A stretch of DNA of 64,000 nucleotides from Bacteroidales bacterium UBA1715 (GTDB taxonomy: Bacteria > Bacteroidota > Bacteroidia > Bacteroidales > UBA1715): contig DCIX01000036.1 of assembly GCA_002317135.1 (NCBI GenBank), forward strand, positions 50,220-114,219. Direction: 5' to 3'. Both the position numbers and the translations under genes were made by a program. Of the stretch, positions 53,231-61,126 are shown in pieces. Numbering within the stretch: the first letter of the stretch is position 1; every line of letters starts with the position of its first letter. The notes under the pieces are model-generated. The model had not been told where the DNA came from. It made no database searches and saw only the letters and a program-made list of their open reading frames with translations.

Positions 53231-54295
53231 ATGAATATAGAGAACTCACAGATTAACAGTCTGATAATACACAAAATAGGTATTAAAACAGCCGAAGAGA
53301 ACGACAGCAGACACAATAATTTTTATTCCTCACACGAAATTCAAGCAATCAACTTGGACGAACAAACTCAGTACCAACTAAGTTCTTATTTTTTTCGTCC
53401 TATTTTAAAATCACGGGATTTGTTCCAATTCAAAAATACAGATTCTGAAGTTTGCTCTGAAATCACCAAATTATTCAACGGCGAAACGTCTTTACTAGAG
53501 AGTTCTAAATCATTGGCACAAATTCTATATGACAAAATGCCAGAAGAAGACGAAACATACAGCGACTTCTTTGTCGTTCGTTTTTCAAACATTTTATTCC
53601 AAGATGTCGAAGGGGAAATTGCAATCGATGCTCTTGGTCTTTTCAAATCAGAAAAAAAAGATGTTATCCTAAAATTAATGCAAAACGACAACGAAATCAA
53701 TTTTCAAATCGAAAGTGGCATAAATTTAGGAAGCACGATAGAAAAAGCGGTTCTAATTTTCAATATCGATGCTGAAAACGGTTACAAAATGTATGCTACC
53801 GACAAACAAAAAAGCGGTGAATTATATTGGATAGACTCTTTCCTTGAATCAAAAATTATTGAAACCGAGTATTTTAACACAGAAACATTTATGAAAACTT
53901 GCCAAGAGTTCGACAAAGAAATTCTTAGCACACAAGAAAAAATAACTGGCGAAGACCGAGCAAGATTTCTACAACAATCTCTTAACTATTTCCAAAGAAA
54001 TGAAACCTTCAACGAAGAGCAATTCACAAAGGAAATACTACAAAATGACAATGCTATAGAAGCGTTTAAAGACTTCCGAACCAGGTGCTGTAACAAATAC
54101 GAAATTCAACCAACAGAGACTTTCGACATTGATCAAGAAGCTGTAAAAAAATCAAAAAGATACCTTCGAAGCGTTATAAAACTCGACAAAAATTTCCACA
54201 TCTATGTACATTCTAACACAGAAAACATAGAGCAAGGTGTTGACGATGCAAAAAACAAAAGATTTTATAAACTTTTCTATGATATAGAAAGCTAA
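53231..54295 (+). CDS. Nucleoid-associated protein, NdpA/YejK family
   Basis: A 354-residue protein with the family layout: INSLIIHKIGIKTAEENDS near the start, SDFFVVRFSNILFQDVEGEI and IDALGLFKSEKKDVILKL in the middle, KAVLIFNIDAENGYKMYATD, and SGELYWIDSFLESK further on. The C-terminal RYLRSVIKLDKNFHIYVHS is the conserved end block. NdpA/YejK-type proteins copurify with the nucleoid; their biochemical role is not fixed. The gene is cytoplasmic, single and has a strong promoter. It is somewhat diverged from enterobacterial YejK but similar in size. Confidence 0.88.
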   Translation: MNIENSQINSLIIHKIGIKTAEENDSRHNNFYSSHEIQAINLDEQTQYQLSSYFFRPILKSRDLFQFKNTDSEVCSEITKLFNGETSLLESSKSLAQILYDKMPEEDETYSDFFVVRFSNILFQDVEGEIAIDALGLFKSEKKDVILKLMQNDNEINFQIESGINLGSTIEKAVLIFNIDAENGYKMYATDKQKSGELYWIDSFLESKIIETEYFNTETFMKTCQEFDKEILSTQEKITGEDRARFLQQSLNYFQRNETFNEEQFTKEILQNDNAIEAFKDFRTRCCNKYEIQPTETFDIDQEAVKKSKRYLRSVIKLDKNFHIYVHSNTENIEQGVDDAKNKRFYKLFYDIES

Positions 54296-54314
54296 TATAT
54301 ATGTATAACTTTTG

Positions 54315-54322
54315 TACCTTTG
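54315..54322 (+). promoter_or_regulatory. -7 box of the lipoprotein-ftsK transcript
   Basis: TACCTTTG lies 18 bp before the ATG at 54341. It excludes the in-frame TTG at 54320. Confidence 0.55.
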
Positions 54323-54340
54323 CACCACTTTTTACAAGAA

Positions 54341-55036
54341 ATGGAACACAAACACTATAAATCAGCAGTTTTTTTTGCAATAGCACTATTATTGTGCCTA
54401 TGCTCTTCTTGTAAAAAAGGAAGCAACGAAGGAACTCTTACTTACAATATTGAATTTAATGAGCAAGAAAAAGCGGAGAGAAGTATCATCAGCCTCTTGC
54501 CAGACAAAATGAAATATTACTATAAGCAAGGGTCTTCTTCAATGGAAATTAGTGCGTTTGGTATGTTTCGTACGGCCTATATTTCTAACTTTCAGACAAA
54601 AACAAATAGCGTTCTTTTCTATCTTATGCCGAACAAATTCACTTGTAACGCAAAATTCGGTGAACACATGATTGGCTTTGACCCAATGCCTGGTATAATT
54701 TTAACTCCTACAAAAGAAGAAAAAGACACTTTTGGCTTGACAATTCACAAAGTTCATGTATCATTTGAAGATACAACGAAAGAAGAATATGACATTTGGT
54801 ACACAAAAGACCTACAGGTAAATAATCCTAATTGGCACACTCCTTACAAAGATATAGACGGAGTGTTAATCGACTACAGAATTGCTTTGAAAGATATTTC
54901 AATGCATATTTCTTTAGCTGAAATTTCCGACTTGGCTGTTGATAGCTCGAAATTCTTTGTGCCAAAGGATTTTAAAGTAGTTGAAGTTGATTCAATGAAT
55001 GTCATATTCGACGAATATTTAAAAATGGAATTCTAA
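54341..55036 (+). CDS. DUF4412-like lipoprotein upstream of ftsK
   Basis: A lipoprotein of about 231 residues: hydrophobic signal SAVFFAIALLLCLCSSC with a lipobox cysteine, then GTLTYNIEFNEQEKAERSII, MKYYYKQGSSSMEISAFGMF and a later EYDIWYTKDLQVNNPNWHTP. The pattern of a GTL-x-Y start, a measured-polymer style body and an EYDIWYT(K/E) block is typical of DUF4412-like Bacteroidota lipoproteins with a LolA/LppX-like sheet. Function unknown. The stop overlaps the ftsK ATG by one base (TAATG), so the two are translationally coupled. Confidence 0.78.
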   Translation: MEHKHYKSAVFFAIALLLCLCSSCKKGSNEGTLTYNIEFNEQEKAERSIISLLPDKMKYYYKQGSSSMEISAFGMFRTAYISNFQTKTNSVLFYLMPNKFTCNAKFGEHMIGFDPMPGIILTPTKEEKDTFGLTIHKVHVSFEDTTKEEYDIWYTKDLQVNNPNWHTPYKDIDGVLIDYRIALKDISMHISLAEISDLAVDSSKFFVPKDFKVVEVDSMNVIFDEYLKMEF

Positions 55037-57732
55037 TGTTTGGTAAATTAAAAGATATACTAACGGTAAAAGATACGAAATGGAGACTTCTATTTGCACT
55101 TGCACTAGTTGCATTTGGTAGTCTTCTTGCAATATCTTTTGTTTCGTTTTTTTGGACATGGGAAAATGACCAAAGCGAACTACTTGGAAGAAGTACATTC
55201 GAGGTTTTGTTTTCGAACAACACTACCGACGATCCTGCATACGACGAAGAGCCTGTTGTTCTTATTCAAAACCCTGCCGGAAAATTAGGTGCTATTTTGG
55301 CAAAAAAATTCATTCACGATTGGTTTGGTATAGGCTCTTTCGTTCTAATTTTCATTTGCTTATACATTGCAGGCAGACTTCTTTTCGAAGCTATACGAAA
55401 AACTAACGCAAAACGAATTTTATTCATTTCATTTTCTGTAATGATTTTATCTTCTCTATTGTTTGGATTCTTTGCAAACAATGCGTTTGACGGTAATTTA
55501 GGTGGATGTTTTGGGTATTATTTTTGCTATGGATTGTTGAGAAATATATTGGGAGGATTTATCACAGGCTTGGCACTAATCTTCACAACAATTTTATATA
55601 TCGTTTTTACTTTCAAAAATGTAATTCCCGCTTGTGTAGCTACAATAGAAAAATGGAAAGCCAAACGTGCCTCACGCGCACACGAGCAAGAAGAAACGAC
55701 TGAAACTACAACTCCAACAGAAGAAAAGTACAGAGCAGAAGAAACAACAATTGAAGTTGAAATAGAACCAATTCCGACAACAGAAGAAGTCGTATATACT
55801 GCACCTCTTTATGAAGACCAAACAGAGCAACAAGCCGAAAAAATACAAGCTACAATTGAAGAAGAACCTGTTATTGTAGAACAAGAACCTGAGGTTGAAA
55901 ATGAGGAAAACGAATCAATAGAAGAACCTACAGAAGAACCAACTGAAGAAGATTCTACAGAAGAAGAACCTGAACCTGAACCTGAACCAGAGCCAGAGAC
56001 CGAAGAAGAAGTTATTCAAGACGAAACAGATGAAGAAGAACCTATAGAAGAAGTTACCATTACAAACATACCCCCTACCCCTCCGATTGAATCAAAAACA
56101 ACGGAAAAGAAAGACACTATAGAAATTAACAATACATTAGGAGACAAGCCCGAAAATACAGATAACGTGCAGGTTGTAATGCAAGACTACGACCCGAAAG
56201 CTGACCTATCAAGATTCAAGCAACCAGACACGAGTCTTCTCAAAATCTATGATAACGATAAACAGGCGGTTGAAGTTGATGAAGATGAAATCATTGCAAA
56301 CAAAAATCTCATTGAAAAAACTCTTGCCGATTTCAAAATAAACATAGAAAGAATTTCTGCAACAATAGGTCCAACTATTACATTATATGAAATAGTTCCT
56401 GCTGCCGGAACAAAAATTTCTAAGATTCAAAGTCTTGAAAAAGATATTATGATGAGTCTTTCTGCCTTAGGAATACGAATTATAGCTCCTATTCCAGGTA
56501 AAGGTAGTGTCGGAATTGAAGTTCCAAATAAAAAACGCCAAGTCGTTTCTATGTATTCAGTGTTGAATTCAAAAGCTTTCAAGGAATCAACAATGGAACT
56601 ACCGGTAGCTTTAGGAAAAACTATTACGAACGAAGTGTATATGTTTGACCTTGCTAAAACGCCTCACCTTTTGGTTGCTGGTGCTACTGGTCAAGGTAAA
56701 TCTGTCGGTCTTAACGCGATTGTAACGTCTCTTCTTTATAAAAAGCATCCATCTCAATTAAAATTTGTCTTGGTTGACCCGAAAATGGTTGAATTCAGCA
56801 TTTATGAAGGACTGAAGAACCATTATATGGCACAATATCCAGGCGAAGAGGATATTATTATTACCGACTGTATGAAAGTACAGCAAACGCTAAAATCTCT
56901 TGTTCAAGAGATGGAAGACCGCTATAAACTACTCATGAATGCACATTGTCGTAATATTATTGAATATAACGACAAATTCATCCACCGCCACCTCAATCCA
57001 AACGAAGGTCACAAATACCTTTCATATATTGTGATAATTATTGACGAGTTTGGTGATTTTATCATGCAAGCTGGAAAAGAAATCGAGACACCTATTGCTC
57101 GTATCGCTCAAAAAGCGCGTGCCGTTGGTATGCACCTAATCCTTGCAACACAACGTCCTAGTGTTAATATCATCACTGGTATAATCAAAGCGAACGTACC
57201 AAGCCGTATGGCATTCAAAACTGCTTCTGGTATTGATAGTAAAACTATTCTTGATGCACCTGGTGCAGAAGGTCTTGTGGGACGTGGAGACTTACTCATT
57301 TCTACTAATGGTGCTCCTTCCGAACGTGTACAATGTGCATTTGTTGATACTCCAGAAGTGGAACGAATTGTTAAATTCATTAGCGAACAACAAAGCTACG
57401 GCGAACCAATGCAGTTGCCAGAAGTCAAAGAAACAAATTCTGGCGGCGATATTAGCCAAACAGGTTCTTCCGATAAAGGTGGCGGAAAAGTTGACTCTCT
57501 TTTTGTTGAAGCAGCAAAACTTATTGTTGCCTCTGGATCTGGCTCTACATCTGCTATACAACGAAGATTTGAAGTAGGTTACAACCGTGCAGGAAGAATC
57601 ATGGATCAAATGGAAGCACATGGCATTGTTGGCCCATACAACGGCAGTAAAGCACGTGATGTTCTTACTGATACAATTGGATTAGATCAAATTTTTAATG
57701 ATTTACGAGCAAAAGGATTACTAAGTGAATAA
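55036..57732 (+). CDS. ftsK: FtsK/SpoIIIE DNA translocase
   Basis: An 898-residue protein. The N-terminal domain has four to five membrane helices (about 15-200). An acidic, proline- and glutamate-rich linker (about 205-385, with EPTEEPTEEDSTEEEPEPEP) is followed by the RecA-like motor: Walker A VAGATGQGKSVGLNAI (about 548), Walker B IVIIIDEFGDFI (about 664) and LATQRPSVNIITGIIKANVP. The C-terminal gamma winged helix (DSLFVEAAKLIVASGSGSTS, then IQRRFEVGYNRAGRIMDQME) reads DNA polarity sequences. It pumps chromosomal DNA through the closing septum and activates XerCD resolution at dif. All motifs are intact. It is followed by a LolA-like gene, a common Bacteroidota order. Confidence 0.97.
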   Translation: MFGKLKDILTVKDTKWRLLFALALVAFGSLLAISFVSFFWTWENDQSELLGRSTFEVLFSNNTTDDPAYDEEPVVLIQNPAGKLGAILAKKFIHDWFGIGSFVLIFICLYIAGRLLFEAIRKTNAKRILFISFSVMILSSLLFGFFANNAFDGNLGGCFGYYFCYGLLRNILGGFITGLALIFTTILYIVFTFKNVIPACVATIEKWKAKRASRAHEQEETTETTTPTEEKYRAEETTIEVEIEPIPTTEEVVYTAPLYEDQTEQQAEKIQATIEEEPVIVEQEPEVENEENESIEEPTEEPTEEDSTEEEPEPEPEPEPETEEEVIQDETDEEEPIEEVTITNIPPTPPIESKTTEKKDTIEINNTLGDKPENTDNVQVVMQDYDPKADLSRFKQPDTSLLKIYDNDKQAVEVDEDEIIANKNLIEKTLADFKINIERISATIGPTITLYEIVPAAGTKISKIQSLEKDIMMSLSALGIRIIAPIPGKGSVGIEVPNKKRQVVSMYSVLNSKAFKESTMELPVALGKTITNEVYMFDLAKTPHLLVAGATGQGKSVGLNAIVTSLLYKKHPSQLKFVLVDPKMVEFSIYEGLKNHYMAQYPGEEDIIITDCMKVQQTLKSLVQEMEDRYKLLMNAHCRNIIEYNDKFIHRHLNPNEGHKYLSYIVIIIDEFGDFIMQAGKEIETPIARIAQKARAVGMHLILATQRPSVNIITGIIKANVPSRMAFKTASGIDSKTILDAPGAEGLVGRGDLLISTNGAPSERVQCAFVDTPEVERIVKFISEQQSYGEPMQLPEVKETNSGGDISQTGSSDKGGGKVDSLFVEAAKLIVASGSGSTSAIQRRFEVGYNRAGRIMDQMEAHGIVGPYNGSKARDVLTDTIGLDQIFNDLRAKGLLSE

Positions 57733-57752
57733 TTTTGGAACGATTATTGAAT

Positions 57753-57767
57753 AACCTATAATAGGTT
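57753..57767. repeat. 15-bp palindrome before the LolA-like gene
   Basis: AACCTAT, one central A, ATAGGTT. The loop is too small for a stable RNA hairpin, so a DNA-binding site is more likely than a terminator. It lies 15 bp before the ATG at 57782. Confidence 0.4.
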
Positions 57768-57781
57768 TAAAAATTTTAGAT

Positions 57782-58438
57782 ATGAAAAAACTAATTTCTC
57801 TTCTTTCAATCTTTGCAATTTGTGCAACTGTTTCTTTCGGTCAAAACAATAACACAAGTGCAAAAGCTAAACAAATTTTAGATCAAGTTTCTAAAAAGAC
57901 AAAAAGTTATAGTTCTATATCGATTTCGTACTCTTTGGTGCACACGTCGCCAGATAAGAAAACCGATAAAGCTACTGGAACTATGCTTATGAAAGGAAAC
58001 AAATACCAACTATCTATCCTTGACAATGTTCTATATTGCGATGGTAAAAATCTATGGACCCACATGGTTGAGGAAAAAGAAGTTGTTCTTTCAAATGTGG
58101 AAGATGACGATTCTGGTATGATGAATCCTGCAAAAGTTCTTACTATGTACGAAAAAGGCTTCAAATACAAGTTCATACAAGATAGATTTGAAGCAAGTCG
58201 TGCTATTTATGTAATTGACCTCTATCCTGAAAATCTTGACAAATCGGAATATTCTAAAGTTCGTCTTTCTATTGACAAAGATAAATCACAATTATGGAAA
58301 GCTGAATATTTCGCTAAAGACGGAAATATTTACACCATTACGGTAAACACATTCAAAGTAAACGAACAAATTTCTGATGCTTCATTTACTTTTGACAAAA
58401 GCAAACATCCAGGTGTAAAAGTCATCGACGAAAGATAA
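57782..58438 (+). CDS. LolA-like outer membrane lipoprotein carrier protein
   Basis: A 218-residue periplasmic protein with a signal peptide (to about residue 20, VSFGQ). The LolA-like fold shows as AKQILDQVSKKTKSYSSISI, then KATGTMLMKGNKYQLSILDN, LYCDGKNLWTHMVEEKEVVL and later VNEQISDASFTFDKSKHPGV. LolA carries lipoproteins across the periplasm. Bacteroidota usually encode several LolA-fold proteins, so this one could instead be a regulator or lipid-binding relative. It lies 49 bp after ftsK and 6 bp before the next gene. Confidence 0.87.
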   Translation: MKKLISLLSIFAICATVSFGQNNNTSAKAKQILDQVSKKTKSYSSISISYSLVHTSPDKKTDKATGTMLMKGNKYQLSILDNVLYCDGKNLWTHMVEEKEVVLSNVEDDDSGMMNPAKVLTMYEKGFKYKFIQDRFEASRAIYVIDLYPENLDKSEYSKVRLSIDKDKSQLWKAEYFAKDGNIYTITVNTFKVNEQISDASFTFDKSKHPGVKVIDER

Positions 58439-58444
58439 TACTCT

Positions 58445-59437
58445 ATGACAATAGAACAACGCATCTCGGCACTCGCTTCATTTAATACTTATTTGCAACA
58501 ATTAAATGAAACGAATGCCGATTTTGTTTCCTGGACTACTCGTGCAGAACGACAAAATCCGTGGTTTACATATAATTACTGCCAATTAGCAATAACAAAC
58601 ATTCAAACTGTACTATCTGACGAAATTCTCCCTGTCATTGCGAAAGAACTTGCGTTTTGCAAAACGGATAAGGAAATCGCTCTTGTAATGGGTGGGAAAT
58701 TTCCCTTTGATGGAATAATTAATGCCATTTGCATTCTATTGTCTGGCAACAAACTAATCGCTCGTATTTCTCCTAAAGACAAGATTTTAAGTCTATTACT
58801 ATTAAAAAAGCTACAAAAATGCGGATTTCAAAATGAAATCACAATTACCGACTCGTTTATTCCGAAATTCGATGCAATCATTGCCGATGAAGAAAATAAC
58901 ACTTTCTCAAAATATGTAAGTAAATTTCCACATCTGTTGTACCCCAAACAAACGTCTATCGCTATTTTACATGGAAATGAATCAACAGAAGACCTACAAA
59001 ATTTAGCAAAAGATATTTTCTTATTTTGGGGACAGGAATCAAGAAGTGTGACAAAAATTTTCATACCTTTTGATTTTCCAAAAGAAACAATCATGGAAAC
59101 ATTTGAATCATTCCAAAATGTAACCATGCACAATAAATATATGAATAATTACGAATACAATAAATCGGTCTATTTAGTTGCACAAAAACCGCACCTCGAC
59201 AACGGATTCGTTCTTTTAAAGGAAGATGATGGCCTAAAATCTCCCCTATCTGTTGTTTTTTACGAAAATTATTCTGACATTTCTCAAATAGAATTATACA
59301 TTAAACAAAATAAACAAAGCATTCGTTCCATAGTATGTAACAACAACCTGATTTCAGATAGCATACCATTGGGAGAAGCGTATAAAATTCAATTAACAGA
59401 TATAGAAAACAGTGTTCAATTCCTAAAAAATTTATAA
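58445..59437 (+). CDS. Acyl-CoA reductase (LuxC-like) family protein with Cys-to-Ser change
   Basis: A 330-residue protein aligning by eye with the short Bacteroidota acyl-CoA reductases (PF05893): RQNPWFTYNYCQLAI, LVMGGKFPFDGIIN, LIARISPKDKILSLLLLKKL, SIAILHGNESTEDLQNLAKD, MNNYEYNKSVYLVAQ and LDNGFVLLKEDDGL. In family members I know, the catalytic segment reads like YFGLGCRNVSK; here it is FWGQESRSVTK, so the nucleophilic cysteine is Ser199 and the preceding glycine is Glu. If that alignment is right, the protein has probably lost the usual thioester chemistry. It lies in a run from lolA to miaA. Confidence 0.75.
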   Translation: MTIEQRISALASFNTYLQQLNETNADFVSWTTRAERQNPWFTYNYCQLAITNIQTVLSDEILPVIAKELAFCKTDKEIALVMGGKFPFDGIINAICILLSGNKLIARISPKDKILSLLLLKKLQKCGFQNEITITDSFIPKFDAIIADEENNTFSKYVSKFPHLLYPKQTSIAILHGNESTEDLQNLAKDIFLFWGQESRSVTKIFIPFDFPKETIMETFESFQNVTMHNKYMNNYEYNKSVYLVAQKPHLDNGFVLLKEDDGLKSPLSVVFYENYSDISQIELYIKQNKQSIRSIVCNNNLISDSIPLGEAYKIQLTDIENSVQFLKNL

Positions 59438-59441
59438 TACC

Positions 59442-60017
59442 ATGATATTTAAAATCAGAGTCGTTAGCGACGAAAATGAATTATTTCATAGAGTTATAGA
59501 AATTTCCGAAGACGATACATTCGAAAGCTTACATAAAGCTATATTACAAGCATGCGAATACAAAGAGACAGAAATGGCTTCCTTTTTTATCTCAAATGAC
59601 GATTGGGATAAAGGACAAGAAATCACTCTATTCGACATGGGTGACGACGAATTAGGAACTATTCCTATGCAAAAGGCTAAAATCAAAGACTTTATTTCTG
59701 AAAAAGAAGACAAAATTATTTATCAATTTGATTTCTTCGGAGACAGAGCTTTATTCTGCACATTGGTAGACATCATTGCAAAACAAGCAAAAAAGAAATA
59801 TCCTATCTGCTCACACGCTACAGGTAATCCTCCTCTACAAAAAATCAACGATGGCGAAGAAGATATCAATGATCTTTTCAATGAAACTGGCATTGACGAC
59901 GATGACTTATTCAGCGATGAAGATGCCGACGAACTAGGATTTGGTGATGAATTTGGTGGTGACGAATTCGGTGGCGGATATGATGACTTTGGTGGTTCTA
60001 ACGATTACGACTACTAA
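59442..60017 (+). CDS. Plasmid pRiA4b ORF-3-like (IS1096 passenger TnpR-like) protein
   Basis: A 191-residue protein. The N-terminal two thirds show the PF07929-type pattern: IFKIRVVSDENELFHRVIEI, then SFESLHKAILQACEYKE-like helix, ASFFISNDDWDKGQEITLFD, IIYQFDFFGDRALFCTLVDI and YPICSHATGNPPLQ. The tail is acidic and then glycine- and aspartate-rich (DDDDLFSDEDADELGFGDEF). Despite the family's plasmid name, this version is a conserved chromosomal gene in Bacteroidota. Function unknown; the tail suggests protein binding. It is packed between the acyl-CoA reductase-like gene (4 bp) and miaA (6 bp). Confidence 0.82.
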   Translation: MIFKIRVVSDENELFHRVIEISEDDTFESLHKAILQACEYKETEMASFFISNDDWDKGQEITLFDMGDDELGTIPMQKAKIKDFISEKEDKIIYQFDFFGDRALFCTLVDIIAKQAKKKYPICSHATGNPPLQKINDGEEDINDLFNETGIDDDDLFSDEDADELGFGDEFGGDEFGGGYDDFGGSNDYDY

Positions 60018-60023
60018 TAATCT

Positions 60024-60941
60024 ATGAAAACACTTGTTGTGGTTACAGGACCGACTGCCGTTGGCAAAACAACAACGGCAATTCAACTTGCACAACATTT
60101 TAATACGGAAATTATTTCGGCTGACTCGCGACAAATTTTTATAGAAACCAAAATCGGAACCGCTGTTCCTAACGAAGAAGAACTAACCTTAGTAAAGCAT
60201 CATTTTATCGGAACACGACATGTCACCGACTATTATAATGCTTGGCAATTTGAACAAGATGCTTTACAAAAAGCAGATGAACTTTTTCAAAATTACGACA
60301 TTGTTATTTTAGCAGGTGGTTCCGGTCTATACGTAGATGCTGTTTGTAACGGCATAGACGAAATTCCAGATATAGAACCAGATTTACGCAAACGCATAAA
60401 CTCCCAATATGAAAAAGAAGGAATTGAAAGCCTACGGCAAACACTTAAATTCCTTGACCCTGAGTATTATAAAATTGTTGATTTATCCAATCCTGCAAGA
60501 CTGAAACGAGCTATAGAAATATGTTTTCAAACAGGGAAAACGTATTCTGAATTACGCAAAGAGAATAAAAAGACCCGTCCATTTAAAATAATAAAAATTG
60601 CGTTAAATAGAGAACGGGAAGCATTATATGAACGCATAAACCAACGTGTAGATCAAATGATTAGTGATGGTTTAGAACAAGAGGTCAAGTCGCTATCTCA
60701 ATGGAAAGATTGCACTGCCCTCAAAACCGTAGGATACCGCGAATTCTTTGATTATTTTGATGGTCTGTGTACTTATACCGAAGCAATAGAGAAAATCAAG
60801 CAGAACACAAGAAAATACGCTAAAAAACAAATTTCGTGGATTAAACGAGATTCTGAATATCAATGGTTCTCACCAAACGAAATTAACGAGATGATTCAAT
60901 ACATTGAATTCAACAACGGCAAACCAATCAATAACGATTAG
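60024..60941 (+). CDS. miaA: tRNA dimethylallyltransferase MiaA
   Basis: A 305-residue enzyme that puts the dimethylallyl group on A37 of UNN-reading tRNAs. It has the P-loop VTGPTAVGKTTTAI (about residues 7-20), ISADSRQIFIETKIGTAVPN, HHFIGTRHVTDYYNAWQFE, LAGGSGLYVDAVCNGID and LNREREALYERINQRVDQMI. The C-terminal TVGYREFFDYF and NTRKYAKKQISWIKRD complete the set of motifs. Full length and intact. It is the last gene of the run starting at lolA and shares a bidirectional terminator with rpoC. Confidence 0.97.
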   Translation: MKTLVVVTGPTAVGKTTTAIQLAQHFNTEIISADSRQIFIETKIGTAVPNEEELTLVKHHFIGTRHVTDYYNAWQFEQDALQKADELFQNYDIVILAGGSGLYVDAVCNGIDEIPDIEPDLRKRINSQYEKEGIESLRQTLKFLDPEYYKIVDLSNPARLKRAIEICFQTGKTYSELRKENKKTRPFKIIKIALNREREALYERINQRVDQMISDGLEQEVKSLSQWKDCTALKTVGYREFFDYFDGLCTYTEAIEKIKQNTRKYAKKQISWIKRDSEYQWFSPNEINEMIQYIEFNNGKPINND

Positions 60942-60959
60942 AAGAACGATGCCCATACG

Positions 60960-61052
60960 TGCAGGCACCCATGCACATCAACAATTGAATGATTAATTAT
61001 ACGGGCATATTGCAATCCCCTACAAAATATGCAATTCTATTTGTTATGTATT
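60960..61052. repeat. Degenerate palindromic (REP-like) sequence
   Basis: The spacer after miaA contains GTGCA...TGCAC and ATTGCA...TGCAAT inverted pairs, and a phrase TATACGGGCATATTGCAATC that resembles an eroded version of a common intergenic palindrome. No RNA gene is recognisable. Confidence 0.35.
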
Positions 61053-61077
61053 ATGGAATAGTCCAATATTTAAAACA

Positions 61078-61109
61078 AAAAAGCCGAAGATTTCTCTTCG
61101 GCTTTTTTA
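61078..61109. terminator. Bidirectional terminator between miaA and rpoC
   Basis: AGCCGAAGA (61082-61090) pairs with TCTTCGGCT (61095-61103) around TTTC, with an A-run on the left and a T-run on the right. It serves both convergent genes. Confidence 0.92.
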
Positions 61110-61126
61110 TTTAGTCTAGAACAATT

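Noticed and set aside
59442..60017. Mobile-element gene, from the family name IS1096 passenger/pRiA4b ORF-3
   Set aside because: It is packed between core genes with 4-6 bp gaps, without inverted repeats or a transposase; it is a conserved chromosomal member of the family.
60942..61077. tRNA or small RNA gene after miaA
   Set aside because: The inverted pairs do not fold into a cloverleaf and there is no TTCGA-type T-loop; it looks like an eroded palindromic repeat.
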